This document shows, piece by piece, positions 1 through 10,786 of a stretch of 64,000 nt of DNA. The notes beneath the pieces are model-generated. The model saw only the letters and a list, made by a program, of their open reading frames with translations. It made no database searches and was not told where the DNA came from. Position 1 is the stretch's first letter; each line of letters starts with the position of its first letter. A program made the position numbers and the translations under genes. This DNA comes from Maratus speciosus (Eukaryota > Arthropoda > Arachnida > Araneae > Salticidae), in assembly GCA_963932465.1 (NCBI GenBank), contig OZ010793.1:259189196-259253195 (forward strand), read 5' to 3'.

Positions 1-1110
1 CTGATTGATGGAACGCATGTACAACCGACAGTTGGTAGCGATAATTACGATGCTGAAATGAAGAAATGGAAGAAAGCAAACAAAATGGCGAAAGAGATTT
101 TTGCGACAATGGTGGATAAAAAGCCCCTAGCTTTAATTATGAACTGTGAAAATGCTAGAGAAATGTGGGTTAAATTATTGGATGTGTATGAGCAAAGATC
201 AGCGGACTCTGTTTATTTACTTCAAACTAAATTCCGAGAGTATCGCTATGTTGCTGGTGATGATATAGCTACACATATTAGCAAAATCGAATCTTTTGCT
301 CGACGATTACGTGAACTTGGAGAACCACTATCAGATTCACTAGTGATAACAACCATTTTGAATACATTACCATCGCAGTATCGTCATTTTCATAGTGCTT
401 GGGACTCAACACCTTTGGATGATCGTACATTGTCGAAATTAACATCTAGACTGATGATTGAAGAAACTAGATTAGGTATTGTTGATGTGAATATAAATCG
501 TGAATCAGCATTGGTAATGGAAAAACGACAGCCAAATAAGAACTTTTCCAAAACCAGAAGTGTAGAAAATGTTCATTTCAATAATGAAAAAGGCAAGTAT
601 GACAAAAGGAAACCAAAATTACGATGTTGGACTTGTGGAGGGCCACATCTGAGGCGTAATTGTATAAAGAATCAACAAAATAATAGATATTCTGATAAGA
701 AAAAAGAAGATAGTAACGGTTTTGCCTTTGTAAATGCATTTCAGTCAGATGAATCAGGAAGATCAAAGTGGATAATTGATTCTGGATGTACTCAACCTGT
801 GTGTTGGAAACCTGAATATTTTAAAACATATAAAGAATTAGAAGAAAAGGTTATGTTTGAACTTGGTGATGGCAGAAAAATTTTAGCCAAAGGTATTGGT
901 AATATCAAAATTCGTTCAAATCTAGATGGAAAAGAACATCATTTTTGTGATGTTATGTATGTTCCTGAAATGAAGGCAAATTTATTTTCTGTAAATTCAG
1001 CAGCAGAGAAAGGTTTCATGCAAACCATTGAAGGAAATAAATGGAAATTTACGAAAAATAATAAACTTATTGTTGAAGGATATCGATATGGAGATCTGGG
1101 AGCACGGTAG
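1..1110 (+). CDS. Copia gag and protease part, 5'-partial, 3' end replaced by inserted DNA
   Basis: Gag forms the cytoplasmic particle that packages element RNA; the aspartic protease cleaves the polyprotein. The reading frame is open from the first base, so the methionine at 58 is internal and not the true start. The first ~200 residues match the capsid-like gag domain of copia elements. A zinc knuckle lies at about 625-663, spaced C-x2-C-x3-H-x4-C, one residue shorter before His than the usual form. The protease active site is at 775-790 (W-I-I-D-S-G-C-T), matching the copia DSG signature. The last five codons (L-G-A-R-stop, 1096-1110) come from the inserted element, so the natural fusion to integrase is lost. 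Confidence 0.9.
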   Translation: MIDGTHVQPTVGSDNYDAEMKKWKKANKMAKEIFATMVDKKPLALIMNCENAREMWVKLLDVYEQRSADSVYLLQTKFREYRYVAGDDIATHISKIESFARRLRELGEPLSDSLVITTILNTLPSQYRHFHSAWDSTPLDDRTLSKLTSRLMIEETRLGIVDVNINRESALVMEKRQPNKNFSKTRSVENVHFNNEKGKYDKRKPKLRCWTCGGPHLRRNCIKNQQNNRYSDKKKEDSNGFAFVNAFQSDESGRSKWIIDSGCTQPVCWKPEYFKTYKELEEKVMFELGDGRKILAKGIGNIKIRSNLDGKEHHFCDVMYVPEMKANLFSVNSAAEKGFMQTIEGNKWKFTKNNKLIVEGYRYGDLGAR

Positions 1111-1509
1111 TGCGTCCGCCAAGTTCGCACAAGCCGTAAGCTACCTTTTCCTGAACCATTTCGGCATACTTTCCACCCCCTCATAACGTCGTTTTAGGGA
1201 GAGATATAGAATTTTTTCTTTTATACACATGTTCATATGGTCAAACTGAACTAAGGTTCCACAATTTCATGTTTCTATATTTAGTAGTTTTCGAAATATT
1301 AAATTCCGAAAAAACGCTTTTTTGTCACTGACTCACTTCGCATCATCAAATAACTAAGGTACTTCTAAAAGTCGTGGAATCATGAAATTTCACAAGTAAG
1401 TTGGGTTTGTAGCACAATTAACCAGAAAAATCTGAAAACACAGAATTTCCGCTTCTAAACCCTCCAAACAGGGGGTGTTGATTTGGCCGTATACATTCAA
1501 TTGGGCCAA

Positions 1510-1607
1510 TGTTGGTCGCCAAAACTCGATTACAGAATTTTGAAGGTGTCACGTAATTTCAAGCTGAATAAAATTGCATATGCTTTCCCGAAAATTCTGA
1601 TTAAATA
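1510..1607 (+). repeat. Internal direct repeat of the composite (partner at about 2301-2405)
   Basis: Both copies begin ATGTTGGTCGCCAAAAC and share a diverged body that includes TTCAAGCTGAAT. They lie 0.8 kb apart within the composite insertion. The second one also recurs inverted near 49260-49370. They could be remains of an older duplicated element end; no coding sequence is seen. Confidence 0.7.
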
Positions 1608-2470
1608 GAAAAAATGAATATACCTAAAAATTTTAATTAGTATAGGTTATGATATATTTACGATATTAAAACAGTAAAACATTTACCAAAATATAACCGC
1701 AATTCGGTACGTTTCAGATATAGTAGTCTTGGCGAAATAGAGAAAATACCCTTAACAGAAAAGAAATGTGATAATAACGTATTTTCTGGCAACCTATTTA
1801 CTGTGTCATAGACACAAGCAATTTTTTCCATTTGTATACAATTTATTTAATTTAAGGAACCCGTTTATTTATCTTTATATACCAACATAAATAATTTGTA
1901 TATAAAAAATAATATTTTATACATGTATAAGTAAAATGTTTATCTGTATATAAATATACATATATAAATAACATAAAAGTTCACCAGGTTTGTTTTCATA
2001 ATTGTTTATATCATTTGGCAACATATCTCAGTTTCTGAAGTCCGAATTGCGCCAAGATTTTTTAAAAATGCCAAGGTCCCTATAGTGGAAAAATATCCTA
2101 ATTCTCATATGAAAATTTAAAAATCTCCTTTTAAATAAATGAAATGTGTAACTAATAAAGCTATCTTTAACGATGTGCGACAGATACGGCGTCCGAAGAC
2201 CGCTGCTAATGTTATTATATTGCATTATTAGACTACTTACTGTTAATTTGTTGTTAATTTTAAATCTGTAAAAGAAAGATTATAGTTATAGATAAGATAT
2301 GTTGGTCGCCAAAACCCAATTACAGAAAATTAGCCTGAGTTATAAAGGTGTTACATGATTTCAAGCTGAATGAATTTTTATATGCTTTTACAAAAATCTT
2401 AATAAGGCAAATCTTTCAGTTTATCTGTCCATCTTTCTATCTTTTACTTCCTTAAAACAAATTTTATTAA

Positions 2471-2867
2471 AGACCGGGAGGCGTCTGCACAGATCATCAC
2501 CTCATCGAGTTGAGGGCTGAAATTTTAGGATTAGTTAAAAATCGATTAGCGTATTAAAATGTAAATGGTCTGCCAAGTCATATCTTTGTGGAAACCACCT
2601 ACAGACCTGATTTTACCGGGTTGATTGGTGGATTTTCCATTGTGTTTTCCTGCACCCTTTCCTCCATGTTTCCATACTTTTGTATGCAGGAAAATACAAT
2701 AGTAAACCTATCAGTCAACCACTAAAATTATGCCTTCAGGTGGTTTCTACCAAGACATGAATTAACAGACCAGTTGGATATTAATATGCTAATCTAGTTT
2801 TGACTAATCCTAAAATTTCAGCTGTAATCTCGATGAGGTGATGGTGTGTGCAAACGTCTCCCGGTCT
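2471..2867. mobile_element. Foldback MITE, about 400 bp, copy 1
   Basis: Long arms face each other: AGACCGGGAGGCGTCTGCAC at the left, and its near reverse complement ending CGTCTCCCGGTCT at the right. Similarity continues inward through CTCATCGAG and CTAATCCTAAAATTTCAGC. The arms span nearly the whole element, leaving a short centre. A second copy lies at 48803-49198. Target duplication is not clear (flanks TTATTAA and ATTATAA). Confidence 0.85.
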
Positions 2868-2981
2868 ATTATAAATGTCGGAATTCTAATCTCAATAGCA
2901 CTCTAGTCAATCTGGCAAATATCCCTACTATTTGTGGAACACTATTCCTTTAAGTGCGTTTTAGTGATGTTAATGAACTTT

Positions 2982-3082
2982 ATGCATATGCATCATACAT
3001 ATAATACATATGCATACAATACGTAATACATTTGCATCATACATATTATAGGTATGTGTATAATACATATGCATCATTATGA
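2982..3082. repeat. ATGCATA / ATACATA-rich simple repeat
   Basis: Irregular runs of CATACATAT, ATGCATAT and TAATACAT. The equivalent tract in the inverted copy is at about 48584-48690, so the simple repeat moved with the composite. Confidence 0.7.
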
Positions 3083-4198
3083 CGTCAGAACAAACAAAGC
3101 ATTTTTTGTCGCCAAATTTGAAAATTGACATGATATATTACCAAATTTGGCGACACTTCGCTAAATGTTGACAAGCTTGGCGAGTATTTGAGGCTAGTGG
3201 CTATTTTTCAATGAGTTAATTATTAATACGAGCCATCTATTTATATTTTTCCGCATGTCACCTGAATAGTTAAATGGTATAACGTACGAATATTTCAAAA
3301 GTGCCAATAGTTTCGTCACTCCACAAAACCTCTGCCATTGTTATCATATTGCACTGTTATTATACTTACTGTGACTATGTTGTTAATCTTTACTCTGCTA
3401 AAACTTCTGTATTATATAAAGAGAATTTACGGCAACTATTAAAGCACAGAAACTGCCAGTTCTCCTTATGATTATTATAATTCTATAATATGTAACCTGT
3501 TAATAGATATTTACGTTAGAATGAATCTTCTATAATCCGGTTCTTCGCATTTTAGTTTTCAGATTTCGAATAAAATTAGCTAAAATCTTAAAACCATGGC
3601 ACATTGGCTAATTCCTCAAAAAGATTAGATGAAAAGAAAGATAGATTTTCAAATAGATCAATGGCAGTGAGCCCGTAGACCTTCTATTCTTCCGTAATCG
3701 AGTCTATTGAAAAGGTTAACGTGAAACAAAAAGATATTAGCATCAATATGGTTTAATGTAAATGCAGATATTGTCAAAGGATTTCATAAGAACCATTTCA
3801 CTTGTACCCAATCGTAACAGTTAAAATACAACAACTGGCAGTGAGCCCAATTAGAAACGATCACTTAATAGGATTAAAAATTTCCGCATTAGAGAACGAA
3901 TCGTAACTGATAAGGAAACATGAATAAGTGAGTTAAGAGATATTTGTCATGAAAGATGAAATACATAACAACACAAAATATATGATGTGCTTCCATGATC
4001 GTAAAGAGTTCTTGATTTCTGTATCAAAAGCTTCCGACTTGCCAAAATAATGGGCAAGTAAATTATGAATAGCAGTAATATGATGCAACGTTTAACATGC
4101 AATTAATAGAGCAAATACTGCTTGCTAGAGGCGGCTAGTACTTTAATACCAAAAGAAATAAAGTATAAATTAGTAAAGCTCAATAAAATAAATTTAGA

Positions 4199-5746
4199 TA
4201 TTTTTATGTTAGCCGGGCGCAAGTGGCAAATCGCCAAATACTGTTCCTAACTCCATTGTTCATATTGCATTCATTTCCTTCTATATATAAAAAAAAGTTT
4301 TGATTTGGAAATGGACCAATGAACATCTGCGTAGATATTTCGGGTTGATCCGCATCCAATTTGAATGCTTAAGCATGGCCTTTCATCGTTAATATTAAGA
4401 AAACTGTTGCATACAAAAATATGAAAATCGGTGGTATTATAGAAAAATTTTTATAAACACGCTGATGCAGACAGTTTTCAAATCGAAAAATGATTTTAAG
4501 AGATATTTAATGCTAAAGTTGGACAAAGTCGTTCCATTAAAAAAGTTTTATTTGAGCAAAAACTTTGCATGAGAATTTAATCATTTTTAGATCATTTTAT
4601 ACGTTATAAGTTCCCAATGCGCAGATTGTATTTATCTTTCTTATTTGACGCATTTTTTGAGGTTTTATTTCTATTTTTAATTCAAATTTTCAGCATTTCG
4701 AGAGATGTTTTTTACAAATTTTAGAAAATGTCATTAATTTAAACTGTTGCCAATTGTATAAACAGCGAAACAAATTATCATATCAAATATTTCTTCAAAT
4801 TAAAAATTTATTTACACGTGACTATTACAAACAGAAAAAAAAAACTTTAAAATTAGAATTAAATGATTACATGTTAAAAGCAGGAAAATTACGTCATAAG
4901 AACCATATTTACACTTGAATTTTACGTCATATTTAAAATGCCCAAAAAATATGGTAAAACAATTTAAATTGAAAAATATATTTGCGCGAGATATTTTGAG
5001 ATAATCTTTTCAACTATTATCGTGAATTCGAAGACAGCGCAAATAATATTTCCTTCTAACAACAAAAGTATTTTTACGTGAATATTAATAAGAGAAATAA
5101 AAGTTTGGTGTAAATTACGTCAGATTTGAAACGATACATTTAAAATGAATTATTTAAAAGAACTATCTTATAGCGCTACTAAAAAATACCGGGAGACAAT
5201 GACACTGTTAAACTTAATTCATTTTACATTAGCTTATTTTCAAATAACTAATGTGTTTAATTAAATACGAAAACAGCCATTGTATCTCTTAACAGCAACA
5301 GATTTGGTCTTAAAAATCCCCAATCCAAGAAAAACGAATGGAAACCCGTTTACAGAGAGATCGCTACTGTTTTTTTTTTTTAAATTTTAATTCAATATTT
5401 TTAAAGCCGATCAAATGCGTGCAATTAGCGTGCTTTTTGGATTTTGGTGTGCCTGAACGGGGGTTGGCGAGCGTAGCTCGTAGGGGGCAGAGCCCCCTAG
5501 TCATTTAAAAATATAAACTTTTCAGTCATCTCATTTAAAATAAATGCATTTCCCTCATTTTATTTAATAGAATATGTAACATAGAAATAAATAAATAAAT
5601 AAATAAGAAATAATAACGTAAACCAAAATATTTTATTTGAAAAATCAAACCATTGTTACTAATTTACACATGTGAAAAATGAAAACTGCTATTGGCGAAA
5701 AAACAAAATGCTAATGAGGAGATTTGCTCCCGGCTAACATAAAAGT
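4199..5746. mobile_element. M1 inverted-repeat element, copy 1, interrupted by a Helitron
   Basis: Ends are TTTTATGTTAGCCGGG at the left and its reverse complement CCCGGCTAACATAAAA at the right. Without the 1.2 kb Helitron the element is about 320 bp, the size of the uninterrupted copy at 47128-47446. A third, diverged copy is at 29062-29330. It has no coding capacity; a non-autonomous TIR element is the best reading. Confidence 0.8.
4276..5500 (+). mobile_element. Helitron family B, copy B1
   Basis: Starts TCCTTCTATATATAAAA and ends with a hairpin (GGGGGC-AGA-GCCCCC) followed directly by TAG, completing CTAG. The uninterrupted M1 copy supplies the empty site, and comparison places the insertion exactly between two T bases (ATT and TCA). 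There is no target duplication, as expected for rolling-circle elements. No Rep/helicase is encoded, so it is non-autonomous. It is near-identical by eye to B3 outside the nested part. Confidence 0.9.
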
Positions 5747-5817
5747 ACCAAAATTTAATTTTTTTTTTATTAATATAGTTTAGAAAAAAAATTGAAAAAC
5801 ATACAAAAAGTAGTGAT

Positions 5818-6774
5818 ATCCCAACAAAAAGTTTTCGGTAAAAAAAAGAAAAAAGGGCCAAGTTCTCCTTAATGTTTCGGCCAGAAAAAGTAGTGATATC
5901 TGAAGTTCGCACAAGTTAAAAGCCAAACATCCCAAATCTTTCATTGAAAATGGCTTCCTGCGACTTGGCCGTTAATGCCTTCGAGAGGGTTTTTCAAATT
6001 TTAAAGTATGTACAAATGAGCTACATGCCAACTACATTTTTTCATTATTTTAGGCATTTTGTTGCACAAAGTACAGAAATAAATTACACATTTAAAAAAA
6101 GCATTTAAACCACTTCAGTCTATTTAAATACTTAGAAGTTAAAAATAACAAAATACTTGTTTCGGAAGATAATATCTCTAATTGCTAAAACATAATTAGT
6201 ATCAGCTTTTAACAGTTTATAAATCGAATACCTCTTAATGTATGCGAACAAACTATAATAAATGTTCAAACGAAAAAAATCTCTTTCGTCAATGCACAAG
6301 ATTTCAATATTATACAATAAAATATTATGTAACATATAGAGAGATTTGAAGTAAGTAAATTTTGTTTTATTTCTTGAGTTTTACGTTAATGACTTTAGCT
6401 TTAGACCGTGCAAAATGGCAATTAAACCACCAGTGGACTAAATGATCTGTAATCAAACCTATATTTGTTGCAACTGGGTGGTATTTATCAGAAATCTTTT
6501 ACTTATAATGTCTTTATGTGAATTTGCCCATTTGCATTCTAATATTACTTTTAAAATTTAAATAATTCATAAATGCGAAATTTCTAATCATTAATTTTGA
6601 AATGCTGTGGAAGGCATTAACGGCCAAGTCGCAGGAAGCCATTTTCAATGAAAGATTTGGGATGTTTGGCTTTTAACTTTTGCGAACTTCAGATATCACT
6701 ACTTTTTCTGGCCGAAACATTAAGGAGAACTTGGCCCTTTTTTCTTTTTTTTACCGAAAACTTTTTGTTGGGAT
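5818..6774. mobile_element. M2 long-inverted-repeat element, copy 1, at the edge of the composite
   Basis: Terminal inverted repeats of about 165 bp begin ATCCCAACAAAAAG and end CTTTTTGTTGGGAT. They enclose about 630 bp of AT-rich DNA with no recognisable gene. The right end abuts copia directly. The 16-mer AAAAAGTAGTGATATC occurs both just outside the left arm and again inside it about 80 bp further in, suggesting slippage or conversion at this end. A second copy is at 46076-47055. Confidence 0.85.
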
Positions 6775-9399
6775 ATGTACTTTCTATATATAGATGTTTT
6801 GGAAAATGAAGAAAGTAGCCTTATGGTAAGAAATCAGAAAGAAAATTCTCTTCAAATATGGCATGAACGATTTGGTCATCAGAGTAAAAATCATACAAAA
6901 GAATTGCTGAAAATAAAAGGAATTGAAATATCTCAAACTGATAAGACTGAATATTATGATGGTTGTGCAATTGGAAAGTTTCAGAGAACAAATTTTCGAG
7001 AAATGCCAAAAGCCAGTAAAGCTGGTGGACTAATTGTCAGTGACGTCTGTGGTCCAATGCAAGAAGCATCTTTTCAAGGTTCTAAATATTTTGTTACATT
7101 CAAAGATGATTACACCCAGTACCGTAAAGTATATTTTATGCAACATAAAAGTGAAGTGAAAGATAAATTGCAACAGTTCTTAGCATATGTTAAAACCCAA
7201 ACTGGAAATACAGTCAAGACAGTTATGTCAGATAATGGAGGAGAGTATACAGATCAAGATTTCATAGATTGCCTAATGAAAAATGGAATTGAAATTGGAA
7301 GATCAGCTGCATATACACTTCAACAGAACGGATGTGCTGAACGTGAGAATAGAATATTGATAGAAATGGCGAGAACAATGCTGTTGACAAAGGGATTGTC
7401 AAAACGCTTCTGGGCTGAAGCAGTGAACTGTTCTGCATATATCTTAAATCGTACTGGTAAGAGTCGTGATAAAAGTAAAACACCTTATGAAGCATGGTAT
7501 GGAAGGGAATATTCATTAAAGCACTTGAGAATTTTTGGAAGTCAATGTATTGTCCAAATTCCGAAGCAACGACGTGTTGACAAGAAGTTTGGTAAAACAA
7601 GTATACAGGGAATTTTTGTAGGCTATGAAGAAGTCACTGGAAATTATAGAGTGTATACAGGTGAAAATCGAATACAAATAAGCAGAGATGTTGAATTTCA
7701 TGAAGTTTCAGTGCCAAATACATTGATAGATTGGAGTCAGGGAGAGCAAGAGGTGGAATTAGTAGAGAAGGAAGACAAAGATAACCAATTAGAACAAGAA
7801 CCAGTAAGATACCAGTTGAAAGATCGTTCAACGATACAACCACCTATACGCTATTCCCATCTTTGTCAAAAGGTAATTGAACCTCAGTCATACCAGGAAG
7901 CTATGGAAGTACCTGAGAAACAAAAATGGATTGAAGCTATGGAGGATGAGATGCATTCCCATCAAAAGAACGGCACTTGGGAACTTGTGAAACGTGATAA
8001 CACGATGCAACCATTGACTGCCAAATGGGTTTTTCGTGTCAAAACAAATGAAAATGATGAAATTGAACGCTTTAAAGCACGTTTGGTGAATAGGGGATTT
8101 GAGCAACAATATGGAGTAAACTATGAAGAGACTTTTAGTCCGGTTATAAGGTATGATACTGTACGTTTTCTATTTTGGTTTATTTATTTTAAGAAATTAA
8201 AAATAGCACAATTTGATTGCAAGACTGCATTTTTAAATGGAACACTTGATGAACTGATATACATGGAGCAACCAGAAGGTTATAATGATAGATCTGGACG
8301 TGTTTGCAGATTGATTCGAAATCTATATGGTCTAAAACAGGCACCTAGATGCTGGAATCAAAGACTAACTGAATTTTTAACAAGCGTTGGGTTTAGAGCT
8401 AGTAGTTATGACCCTTGTGCATATCTGAGGTATGTTGGTGAAAATTTAGTCATTATTGCTGTATATGTTGACGACGGACTGATTGCTGCCACTGATAAGG
8501 AAGATATTCAAACACTTCTTAGCCAGTTACAAACTGAATTTGAAATCACGATTTGTGAAAAGGTCAGACAATTTCTTGGTTTTCAAATTGAATTAATGAA
8601 AGACAGCATAAGAATTCATTAGGCAGCTTATGCTAAAAGAACACTGTCAATGTTTGAAATGGGTGACTGTAAACCTGCTAAAGTGCCAGTAGATAAAAGT
8701 TCTTTAGATATTCTGTATCGTGAAAATGAATTAGATTCTGAACATCCAGTTGCATCAGCTATTGGAAGATTAATGTATTTAGTTGTTGTTTCAAGACCAG
8801 ATTTGGCATACGCAGTTGGAAAAGCTGCATAGTGGATGTCAACACCTACTGTTGGATCATGGAAATTCATTAAACATATTTTGAAGTATCTGAAAGGTAC
8901 AATAAACATGGGAATCCACTACAGTGGCTCAACAGACGGTTATATCAATGTGTTTTCTGATGCTGACTATGCTGGGGATGTGCAAACAAGAAGATCCACA
9001 ACAGGATACATTTCCACCTTAGGTGATGGTGCAATTACTTGGAGTAGCCAAAGACAAGGATGTGTGGCCCTTTCTACGACAGAATCTGAGTACATGGCTG
9101 CATCAACAGCATCCAAATAGTTGGTCTGGTTGACCAATTTAATAAGTGAATTTCAACCTGGAATACAAGGACGTCTACTCGTTGATAACCAAAGTGCAAT
9201 TCGGTTAGCTAGTAATCCAACTAACCATAGACGCACCAAGCATATAGATATTAGATATCATCATATAAGAGAGTTAGTGGAAGAGAAAAAGATCTTGATA
9301 GAGTATGTGGACACTGTAAATCAAGTAGCAGATATGATGACAAAGCCTATGGGACATTTACGTTTAAAAGAACTATGTGCAAATATTGGACTCGTTTAA
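6775..9399 (+). pseudogene. Copia integrase, reverse transcriptase and RNase H, with three internal TAG codons
   Basis: The gag-pre-integrase zinc domain is near residues 25-75; its first cysteine appears replaced by tyrosine (Y-D-G-C-A-I-G-K). The integrase core keeps D90, D153 and E189, a DD35E spacing. Reverse transcriptase covers about residues 400-610 with the catalytic YVDD at 8464-8475. After TAG at 8620-8622 the frame continues through the connection domain, TAG at 8830-8832, RNase H (S-D-A-D-Y, T-E-S-E-Y), TAG at 9118-9120, then V-D-N-Q-S and a normal stop ending at 9399. No frameshift is seen; all lesions are single-codon stops. The N-terminal fusion to gag is lost through the insertion. 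Confidence 0.93.
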
Positions 9400-9434
9400 G
9401 ACTGTGAAGTATTCATATTTCAAGAATAGTCCAA

Positions 9435-9446
9435 TTTTAGGGAGAG
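9435..9446 (+). promoter_or_regulatory. Polypurine tract for plus-strand priming
   Basis: TTTTAGGGAGAG lies directly before the TG of the 3' LTR, the expected place for the copia polypurine tract. Confidence 0.75.
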
Positions 9447-9632
9447 TGTTAAAATAAAATTGTACTTTTCCTTATCTCCCATAGACGGCGCTGTGCCGAT
9501 GTATTTTTCTCACTATGTTTACTTTTCGCAGTTACTGGCGAGACGAGTGAGTAGAAGTTCGTACTGTAATTTTCCTGTTAAAACGTAACTTAATAAATTC
9601 TTTCTTTCCTCACTTTATATAATTTTTCTACA
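9447..9632 (+). repeat. Copia 3' LTR, 186 bp
   Basis: Begins TGTTAAAATA directly after the polypurine tract and ends TTTCTACA, giving TG...CA boundaries typical of copia. AATAAA near 9590 is a plausible polyadenylation signal. It is short for an LTR but within the copia range. The 5' LTR lies outside the window, so the right boundary rests on sequence form only. Confidence 0.7.
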
Positions 9633-9877
9633 CCGTCGACCAAATTACTGTCGCCAAATTGTAAGATTAAATGCTAATAATGGTTGCCATTAATTAATTG
9701 CAAGATTAAATGCCAATAATGGCCAATAAAACCATTAACTCGACGTTTTATTTGTATTTTTATTAATGTTTTACTAATTTATTTGTTCTTTCGTTATTTA
9801 AAATAAAAATGATGTCAATGTGTATAATTTGGCGAGTGGTTTGGCGATTTATATAAATTGGCGAAATTGGTCGACGG
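9633..9877. mobile_element. Small inverted-repeat element with CCGTCGACCAAATT ends
   Basis: CCGTCGACCAAATT at 9633-9646 is mirrored by AATTGGTCGACGG at 9865-9877. The interior contains TCGCCAAATT and GGCGAAATT-type motifs. The right half (from about 9745) recurs inside Helitron B4 at about 36105-36245, so this may instead be part of the adjoining Helitron B2. Confidence 0.5.
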
Positions 9878-9889
9878 GATAACTAAGAA

Positions 9890-10134
9890 GTACCAGTTTA
9901 ACTAATTTTTTTAATTAAATACGAAAACAGCCATTGTATCTCTTAACAGTAGCAGATTTGGCCTTAAAAATCCCCAATCCAAGGAAAACGAATGGAAACC
10001 CGTTTACAGAGAGATCGCTAGTTTTTTTTTTTTTTTTTTTTTAATTCAATATTTTTAAAGCCAATCAAATTAGCGTTTTGGTGTGCCCGAACGGGGATTG
10101 GCGAGCGTAGCTCGTAGGGGGCAGAGCCCCCTAG
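9890..10134 (+). mobile_element. Helitron family B, copy B2 (3' end)
   Basis: The last ~240 bp match the end of B1 (5260-5500), including the terminal hairpin and CTAG at 10131-10134. No TCCTTCTATAT or TCTCTCTATTC 5' end is found; the copy is 5'-truncated or starts within 9633-9890. Confidence 0.8.
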
Positions 10135-10138
10135 TGTT

Positions 10139-10500
10139 TTGAAAAATTTACTTTGCAAATCTAAACCAAAAATTGCCTCCTTACTAAGAATCGGTTCAAT
10201 TTACAGTATCCCATGTAAAGATTACGACTCGGTATATATCGGCGAAACTGGTCGTACTTGCGCCATTCGCCTTGCCGAACATAAACGTGCCTACAAATCT
10301 GGAAAATCCTACAGTCTAAAATTGTACAGCATTCTTTAGATACCGACCATATCCCAGATTTCGCAAATATGAAAGTTATCAGATCCGGTTGCAATAATAT
10401 TAAAAGTAGAGTTTTTCTGGAAGGTGTGTTCACTCGTAAGCAAACGTCGCCGATAAATGAATCATGTGCACTTCCTCCTGAATACTCAGCATTGTTTTGA
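10139..10500 (+). pseudogene. Penelope-like element GIY-YIG endonuclease, 5'-truncated and frameshifted
   Basis: The first segment reads I-Y-S-I-P-C-K-D-Y and then V-Y-I-G-E-T-G-R, the GIY-YIG endonuclease signature found at the C terminus of Penelope-like retroelement proteins. The frame breaks near 10310-10325. A second frame continues with D-T-D-H-I-P-D-F and V-F-L-E-G-V-F-T and ends at TGA 10498-10500. The reverse transcriptase domain is absent, so this is the 5'-truncated remnant usual for these elements. The upstream edge is the CTAG end of Helitron B2. Confidence 0.85.
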
Positions 10501-10776
10501 AATTTTTATACTTTATTTAATTTTAACTGCTAGTAATTTTTAACTGTAAACATGATATATAGTTTTCTGTCATTTGAATGTTATTTATTGCACTGATGAG
10601 TGGCTAAAATTTAGCTCGAAACGTTTGCTTTTTAATTGTATTAAATGTATTTATCTAATTTTTACTTGTATGTTTGATGAATTGTAATATATTTTTTAAG
10701 TTTAAATCGTATATCAGACGTTAAACAATAAATTATTTATTTTAAAATAATTGTTGGTTGCGCTTGTCATGGTTAA
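10501..10776 (+). mobile_element. 3' untranslated part of the Penelope-like remnant
   Basis: AT-rich tail between the endonuclease stop and the next Helitron. It carries the hammerhead-like motif at 10593-10623 and an AATAAA at about 10727. The boundary with the following Helitron is set by its TC start. Confidence 0.6.
10591..10625 (+). ncRNA. Hammerhead-ribozyme-like motif in the Penelope-like tail
   Basis: CTGATGA (10593-10599) is followed by an imperfect stem made of GGCTAAA (10602-10608) and TTTAGCT (10610-10616), then GAAAC (10618-10622). This is the conserved hammerhead core order CUGANGA, helix II, GAAA. Hammerhead ribozymes are known in the terminal repeats of Penelope-like elements, which fits the place and strand. 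Helix II has a bulged U, and I cannot show a convincing helix III and cleavage triplet by eye, so activity is uncertain. Confidence 0.5.
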
Positions 10777-10786
10777 TCTATACTAA

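Larger units (their letters stand above)
2215..4207. repeat. Segment shared, inverted, with 47447-49440
   Basis: Continuous similarity by eye runs through this segment and the reverse complement of 47447-49440, including the foldback MITE, the ATGCATA-rich tract, a short protein-like reading frame, and a CTAG end at 4135-4138. A CTAG end preceded by GAGGCGG recurs at 47507-47510 and, diverged, at 28918-28921. It could be the 3' end of a Helitron, but I could not find the matching 5' TC end. Confidence 0.7.
1096..6774. mobile_element. Composite insertion inside copia (copy 1)
   Basis: This block interrupts an otherwise continuous copia reading frame, so its edges are well defined. It contains, in order: unique AT-rich DNA (1096-2210), a segment shared with the second copy (2215-4207), M1 with a Helitron inside it, and M2 at the right edge. 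About 3.3 kb of it (2215-6774 minus the Helitron) recurs in inverted orientation at 46076-49440, with the same outer boundary at M2. The left edge has no matching terminal inverted repeat. However, 13 bases near it (AAGTTCGCACAAG, about 1122-1134) are identical to part of the M2 arm, hinting at a truncated second arm. The superfamily is not recognised and no transposase is visible. Confidence 0.75.
1..9632 (+). mobile_element. Ty1/copia LTR retrotransposon, 5'-incomplete and split by an insertion
   Basis: Order of parts is gag, protease, [5.7 kb insertion 1096-6774], integrase, reverse transcriptase, RNase H, polypurine tract, 3' LTR. Integrase lying before reverse transcriptase is the copia order, not gypsy. 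Reading is open from base 1, so the gag start, primer binding site and 5' LTR lie upstream of the window. The insertion separates an aspartate codon (1093-1095) from the codon at 6775. GAT occurs at both edges (1093-1095 and 6772-6774), so a 3 bp target duplication is possible. Three in-frame TAG codons in the 3' half show the copy is dead as well as interrupted. Confidence 0.93.

Noticed and set aside
1096..1135. tRNA-like A box (GGTAGTGCGTCC) at the left edge of the composite
   Set aside because: No B box at the expected distance; the similarity is short.
5818..6774. M2 as a simple independent MITE with its own target duplication
   Set aside because: In both copies one flank is the composite and the other unrelated DNA, and no duplication is visible around M2 alone.
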